Positions 5,246 to 8,572 of a stretch of 8,572 nucleotides of DNA are shown here, in pieces; position 1 is the stretch's first letter; every line of letters begins with the position of its first letter. This DNA comes from an uncultured Lachnospiraceae bacterium (GTDB lineage Bacteria > Bacillota > Clostridia > Lachnospirales > Lachnospiraceae): positions 1-8,572 of the forward strand of contig CALGGL010000051.1 of the NCBI GenBank assembly GCA_937915975.1, in the 5' to 3' direction. A program made the translations under genes and the position numbers. The notes below the pieces were generated by a model. That model made no database searches. It saw only the letters and a list, made by a program, of their open reading frames with translations, and was not told the origin of the DNA.

Positions 5246-5920
5246 ATGGATGATTTAAAAATACTTGTTGTTGATGATGAGAGCAGAATGAGAAAGCTTG
5301 TCAAGGATTTCCTAAAGAAGAATAATTATTCGGTTCTTGAGGCTGCCGACGGAGAAGAGGCTGTAGATATATTTATGTCAACTAAAGATATAGCACTTGT
5401 GATTCTGGATGTTATGATGCCGAAGCTTGACGGTTACGGTGTTGCCGAGGAGATAAGAAAGGTCTCGGATACGCCGATTATAATGCTTACCGCAAAAAGT
5501 GATGAAAAGGATGAGCTAAGAGGCTTTGAACTCGGTATAGATGAATATATTACTAAACCGTTTTCCCCAAAGATACTTGTAGCGAGGGTAGGAGCCGTAT
5601 TAAGAAGAAGCGAGTCGACAGATAAGGAGGAAATTATCTCCGTGGACGGCATTGAAATGAATATATCGGCTCATCAGGTTAAGGTTGACGGAGTTCCTAT
5701 AGAGCTTAGCTACAAGGAATTTGAGCTGCTTAATTATTTCCTTGTTAATAAAGGTATGGCACTTTCGAGAGAAAAAATTCTTAATAATGTATGGAATTAT
5801 GATTATTTCGGTGATGCAAGAACCATTGATACACATGTTAAAAAGCTGAGAAGTAAGTTAGGCTCAAAGGGTGAATATATCAAGACCATATGGGGTATGG
5901 GTTATAAGTTCGAGGTGTAG
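5246..5920 (+). CDS. OmpR/PhoB-family response regulator
   Basis: 224 residues, the standard size. The receiver domain (1-118) has the acidic pair D10-D11 (VVDDE), phosphoacceptor D55 (LVILDVMMP), switch T82 (IIMLTAK) and K104 (YITKPF). The C-terminal winged-helix DNA-binding domain (about 127-224) includes LSYKEFELLNYF, the transactivation loop NVWNYDYFGDARTIDTHVKKLRSKL (two adjoining segments) and WGMGYKFEV. It regulates transcription on phosphorylation by its kinase, almost certainly the gene that follows. The ATG at 5246 has GGAGG (5233-5237) eight bases before it; the longer frame from 5198 adds 16 residues that are not part of the fold. No specific ortholog is assigned. Confidence 0.96.
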   Translation: MDDLKILVVDDESRMRKLVKDFLKKNNYSVLEAADGEEAVDIFMSTKDIALVILDVMMPKLDGYGVAEEIRKVSDTPIIMLTAKSDEKDELRGFELGIDEYITKPFSPKILVARVGAVLRRSESTDKEEIISVDGIEMNISAHQVKVDGVPIELSYKEFELLNYFLVNKGMALSREKILNNVWNYDYFGDARTIDTHVKKLRSKLGSKGEYIKTIWGMGYKFEV

Positions 5921-5926
5921 TGTAAT

Positions 5927-7405
5927 ATGAAATTTTCCGTGAGAATGAAGATAACTTTAATGGTTGTTATATTTACAACATTTATAGTGGCCACTTCATG
6001 GATAGTTTGTAATTATGTAATTGAAAGGGTATTCTTAAACAATCTTAAAGCTAATCTGGTTACAACATATAATTCGTGCAATAAGCTGTTTAACGAAAGC
6101 TCGGATGATTATGTGGAGTTTGATGATTTGTACGGAAAAATCAAAAATCCTGCCGGAGCGATTGTTCTTATTATAGACGTGGAAAATAATAAAATATATT
6201 TCACGTCTATTAATGATAATGGCAGGATGATGGAAAGTCTTAACAGAATTATTAATTCCGTTATAGAAAAAGATGAAGGAAGATTTCTGGATAATTCCGA
6301 ATACATTATCCAAAGAAATCATGATGATACGATAAATTCTGATTACTATGATCTGGTGGGTAAGCTTGACAATGGTTTTTCCGTTATAATAAGAAGCCCG
6401 ATTTCCGAGGTTGAAACCTTTGTAAGAACCGTAAAAAAGGTATTTAATTATGTTGCGGCAGTGCTTATAGTTTTTTGTGCTGTTTTTGTGCTTTTTATAA
6501 GCAATATTTTTTCGAATCCTATAAAGAAATTAAGTCACTCGGCAAGAAGAATGGCTAATCTTGATTTTGATTCCAAGGTTAAGGTTTATGCAAAGGATGA
6601 GATAGGTGAGCTTGGTGAATGTATGAATGAGCTTTCATCAAAGCTTGAAAATACCATTTCACAATTAAAAACAGCAAATCTTGAGCTTGAAAAGGATATA
6701 GAGGAAAAAAGGAAAATCGATGATATGCGTAAGGAGTTTTTGTCTCATGTATCACATGAACTAAAGACACCGATTGCATTGATTCAGGGATATGCCGAGG
6801 GATTAAAGGACAATCTTTTTGATGATAAGGAAAATATGGAATATTATTCCGATGTTATTGTCGACGAAGCGCATAAGATGAATCAGCTGGTGCAGAAGCT
6901 CCTTACCTTAAATGAGATTGAGCTCGGTAATTTTAATATTAAAATCGAAAGGTTTGACCTTGCTGAGCTTATAAAGGGTGTGCTTAATTCCACAAGAATT
7001 CTTATAAATGAAGAATATGTCAAAATAGAATTTGAAGAAGAATCTCCTGTCTGGGTATGGGCAGATGAATTTATGATTGAGGAAGCATTTACAAATTATC
7101 TTACAAATGCAATTCATTATGTGATTGACGGAGGTATTATAAGAATCTTTTTCAAAAGAATTGATAATAATATCAGACTTTGTGTATATAATCAGGGAAA
7201 CAATATAGATGATGAGGATTTGGATAAGCTTTTCATTAAATTTTATAAAACCGATAAGTCAAGAAGCAGGGAGTATGGAGGAAACGGCATAGGATTATCC
7301 ATTGTTGCGGCGATTATGGAAGCACATGGAAAGAAATACGGTGTTTATAATGTGGATGACGGAGTAGTATTTTATTTTGATTTAGATACTAATATGCCTT
7401 GCTGA
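5927..7405 (+). CDS. Membrane sensor histidine kinase (HAMP, HisKA, HATPase)
   Basis: 492 residues. TM1 (about 9-30), an extracytoplasmic sensor region of about 140 residues (31-171, Asn/Asp-rich, no domain I can name), TM2 (173-194), HAMP (195-247) and a coiled coil (247-268). HisKA follows with H277 in SHVSHELKTP, then HATPase_c: N-box N394 (FTNYLTNAIHYV), F-box FIKFYKTDKSR (436-446) and G2 GGNGIGLSIV (451-460). The G1 box reads YNQGNNI (421-427), where the canonical DxGxG has Asn for Asp and Asn for the second Gly. VanS-like clostridial kinases often show such an N-x-G form. The gene starts six bases after the response regulator stop. Its ribosome binding site GAGGTG (5912-5917) lies inside that gene, so the pair is translationally coupled. 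Ligand unknown. Confidence 0.96.
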   Translation: MKFSVRMKITLMVVIFTTFIVATSWIVCNYVIERVFLNNLKANLVTTYNSCNKLFNESSDDYVEFDDLYGKIKNPAGAIVLIIDVENNKIYFTSINDNGRMMESLNRIINSVIEKDEGRFLDNSEYIIQRNHDDTINSDYYDLVGKLDNGFSVIIRSPISEVETFVRTVKKVFNYVAAVLIVFCAVFVLFISNIFSNPIKKLSHSARRMANLDFDSKVKVYAKDEIGELGECMNELSSKLENTISQLKTANLELEKDIEEKRKIDDMRKEFLSHVSHELKTPIALIQGYAEGLKDNLFDDKENMEYYSDVIVDEAHKMNQLVQKLLTLNEIELGNFNIKIERFDLAELIKGVLNSTRILINEEYVKIEFEEESPVWVWADEFMIEEAFTNYLTNAIHYVIDGGIIRIFFKRIDNNIRLCVYNQGNNIDDEDLDKLFIKFYKTDKSRSREYGGNGIGLSIVAAIMEAHGKKYGVYNVDDGVVFYFDLDTNMPC

Positions 7406-7427
7406 TATTAAAAAAAAGTGGTAGAAT
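7399..7427 (+). promoter_or_regulatory. Extended -10 promoter of the second lipoprotein gene
   Basis: TAGAAT (7422-7427) is preceded by TGG, making an extended TGn -10, and by TTGCTG (7399-7404) at 17 bases. The -35 overlaps the kinase stop codon. An alternative frame of elements is CTGATA (7402-7407), 17 bases, AATAAT (7425-7430). Either gives a start near 7434-7437 and a leader of about 30 bases. The lipoprotein may therefore be transcribed separately as well as by readthrough. Confidence 0.5.
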
Positions 7428-7437
7428 AATATAGGTT

Positions 7438-7455
7438 GTACATTTTAGTATGTGC
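7438..7455 (+). promoter_or_regulatory. Small leader hairpin touching the ribosome binding site
   Basis: GTACAT (7438-7443) can pair with ATGTGC (7450-7455, one G-U pair) around a six-base loop. It ends directly before GGAGG (7456-7460) of the second lipoprotein gene. The stem is weak but its position could affect ribosome access or mRNA 5' stability. Confidence 0.3.
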
Positions 7456-7466
7456 GGAGGAATATA

Positions 7467-8270
7467 ATGAAAAAAATAATAGCAATATGTTGCTTTTTTG
7501 TGCTTATGCTATGTTCTGTCGGATGTACGAAGACAATTGAGCTTACTGACGAGGAACAGTATCTTGTGGCAGAGTATGCGGCTGAGCTTTTACTTAAGTA
7601 TGACAGGAATATCAATACTAAGTATTATTCTGATAACAAAAGGACAACGACTGAGGCCTTGGAGCCGGATATTATCACAACCGAAGCAGTGGAAGTAACG
7701 GAGGAGCCGACCGAAGCGGTTACAGAGACGGAAACGTCTGAACCCGTGGAAACAACCGAAGAACAGGTTACGGAAGCCGCAACCACTCAGGCAGAGACAA
7801 ATGATGTGGATTTGAGTGGGAAGACCGCTGATAAAAGCTTTGATATAGCAGCGTTTGCGGGTGTTGATTCGGTATCTGTCAAATACTCCTATTATATGAT
7901 ATCCGAGGAGTATCCGTCTATGGATCATGACGGAGTTGCAATTACCATTGAAGCACCGAACGGATACAAGCTTTTGGTATTAAAGTTTAATATGGAAAAT
8001 AAAACCGGAGACGATCAATATGTAGATTTATACAGTAAGGATCTGGAGTACAGCATAATAATAAATGACAGTAAATCGGCAAAGCAGATGCTTACAATTC
8101 TTATTGATGACTTATATACCTATCAGGGAACGATACAGGGTAATATGTTTGAAGAGGTTGTGCTTTTGTTTCAGGTGTCGGATTCGGTTGCAGAAGAGAT
8201 TGATAACGGAAGCTTAAAGCTTAAAGTTACGGACAGCAGCAATAACAGTACGATAATCAGCTTAGATTAA
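7467..8270 (+). CDS. Predicted lipoprotein with Thr/Glu-rich repeat stalk
   Basis: 267 residues. The signal peptide (KK, core 4-18) ends in SVGC with Cys20 as probable lipidation site; -3 is Ser rather than the usual Leu, so the lipobox is imperfect. Next comes a short amphipathic helix (27-48, EEQYLVAEYAAELLLKYDRN) of a type I recall from other lachnospiral lipoproteins. Residues 58-112 form a Thr/Glu/Pro stalk with a rough ten-residue period: TEA recurs at 62-64, 72-74, 82-84 and 102-104. Residues 125-267 look beta-rich and resemble in layout the immunoglobulin-like DUF4352 domains of surface lipoproteins; this is a guess by eye. GGAGG is six bases before the ATG. It follows the kinase gene and may be a target or input partner of that system. 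Function unknown. Confidence 0.85.
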   Translation: MKKIIAICCFFVLMLCSVGCTKTIELTDEEQYLVAEYAAELLLKYDRNINTKYYSDNKRTTTEALEPDIITTEAVEVTEEPTEAVTETETSEPVETTEEQVTEAATTQAETNDVDLSGKTADKSFDIAAFAGVDSVSVKYSYYMISEEYPSMDHDGVAITIEAPNGYKLLVLKFNMENKTGDDQYVDLYSKDLEYSIIINDSKSAKQMLTILIDDLYTYQGTIQGNMFEEVVLLFQVSDSVAEEIDNGSLKLKVTDSSNNSTIISLD

Positions 8271-8293
8271 TATAATGCATGGAGGGTAATTAT

Positions 8294-8572
8294 ATGGATA
8301 CAAATATTTTATTGGAAAGTGGAACAAATGAGCTCGAGGTTTTGGAATTTGTAATTAGGGGTAATCATTATGGAATTAATGTAGAGAAGGTGCGTGAGAT
8401 TCTTACATATCAGGAGGTAACTCCGATACCTAATTCTCATCCTTGCATCGAGGGAATATTTATGCCGAGAGAAGATATCATTACTGTTATTGATTTATTT
8501 GCGGCGCTTGGCTTTGATAATGATGATAAAAGAAATAATTTCTTTATTGTAACCAATTTCAATAATCTTAAT
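8294..8572 (+). CDS. cheV: CheV-like chemotaxis coupling protein, N-terminal part
   Basis: The first 93 codons of an open frame that runs off the right edge. The start MDTNILLESGTNELEVLEF followed by HYGINVEKVREIL (25-37), the TPIPNSHPCIEGIF segment (43-56) and DIITVIDL (61-68) match the CheW-like domain of CheV. CheW proteins usually lack the ILLESGTNELE leader, which favours CheV, a CheW domain fused to a receiver domain. The receiver is not visible. It couples chemoreceptors to CheA at the membrane and implies a chemotactic, motile organism. GGAGGG (8281-8286) is seven bases before the ATG. An in-frame ATG at 8279 overlaps that site and is not the start. It follows the lipoprotein gene by 23 bases with no terminator. 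Confidence 0.88.
   Translation, partial: MDTNILLESGTNELEVLEFVIRGNHYGINVEKVREILTYQEVTPIPNSHPCIEGIFMPREDIITVIDLFAALGFDNDDKRNNFFIVTNFNNLN

Noticed and set aside
7590..7928. 112-codon minus-strand open frame rich in Arg, Gly and Cys
   Set aside because: It is the antisense image of the Thr/Glu repeat stalk (GGTTGT-type codons) and has no start context of its own.
8271..8276. TATAAT just before cheV as a promoter
   Set aside because: Transcription would start within the ribosome binding site, and no -35 exists at 16-18 bases upstream.

Overview
The window looks like chromosomal DNA of an AT-rich Firmicute, most likely a motile member of the Lachnospiraceae (Butyrivibrio/Roseburia-like). The reasons are the strong GGAGG-type ribosome binding sites, the clostridial ylxM-ffh-rpsP-khpA-rimM-trmD order, the protein sequences, and a CheV-like gene at the right edge. 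The genus assignment is inference. I see no tRNA, rRNA, CRISPR array, insertion sequence, phage gene or attachment site. No gene-free stretch reaches 300 bases.

Layout. (1) Positions 1-125, minus strand: 5' end of an AlaX-type alanyl-tRNA editing protein, divergent from everything else. (2) Positions 126-269: divergent promoter region. The ylxM promoter sits so close to its ATG that the mRNA should be leaderless or almost so. (3) Positions 270-3828: a translation and secretion operon. It encodes YlxM and Ffh (SRP), ribosomal protein S16, the KH-domain RNA-binding protein KhpA, the 30S maturation factor RimM and the tRNA m1G37 methyltransferase TrmD. A strong hairpin without a U-tract lies between khpA and rimM, and two small dyads precede rpsP. 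The usual next gene, rplS, is absent. (4) Positions 3829-5161: a small helical lipoprotein and a single-pass membrane protein with an external coiled coil. Neither has a function I can assign. (5) Positions 5246-7405: an OmpR-family response regulator and a translationally coupled sensor histidine kinase. (6) Positions 7467-8270: a second lipoprotein with a Thr/Glu-rich, roughly decapeptide-repeat stalk. (7) Positions 8294 to end: 5' part of a cheV-like gene.

How they work together. The first block is housekeeping: co-translational targeting, ribosome assembly and tRNA modification. The second block (3926-8270) reads as an envelope module: two surface lipoproteins, a membrane protein with an extracytoplasmic coiled coil and a two-component system, all on one strand. 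Several putative promoters in it share a -10 region of the form ATAATATA. That the two-component system senses or controls its neighbours is inference from position only. The part least explained by known families is this envelope block, together with the promoter/hairpin arrangements at 232-270, 3846-3889 and 4501-4544.
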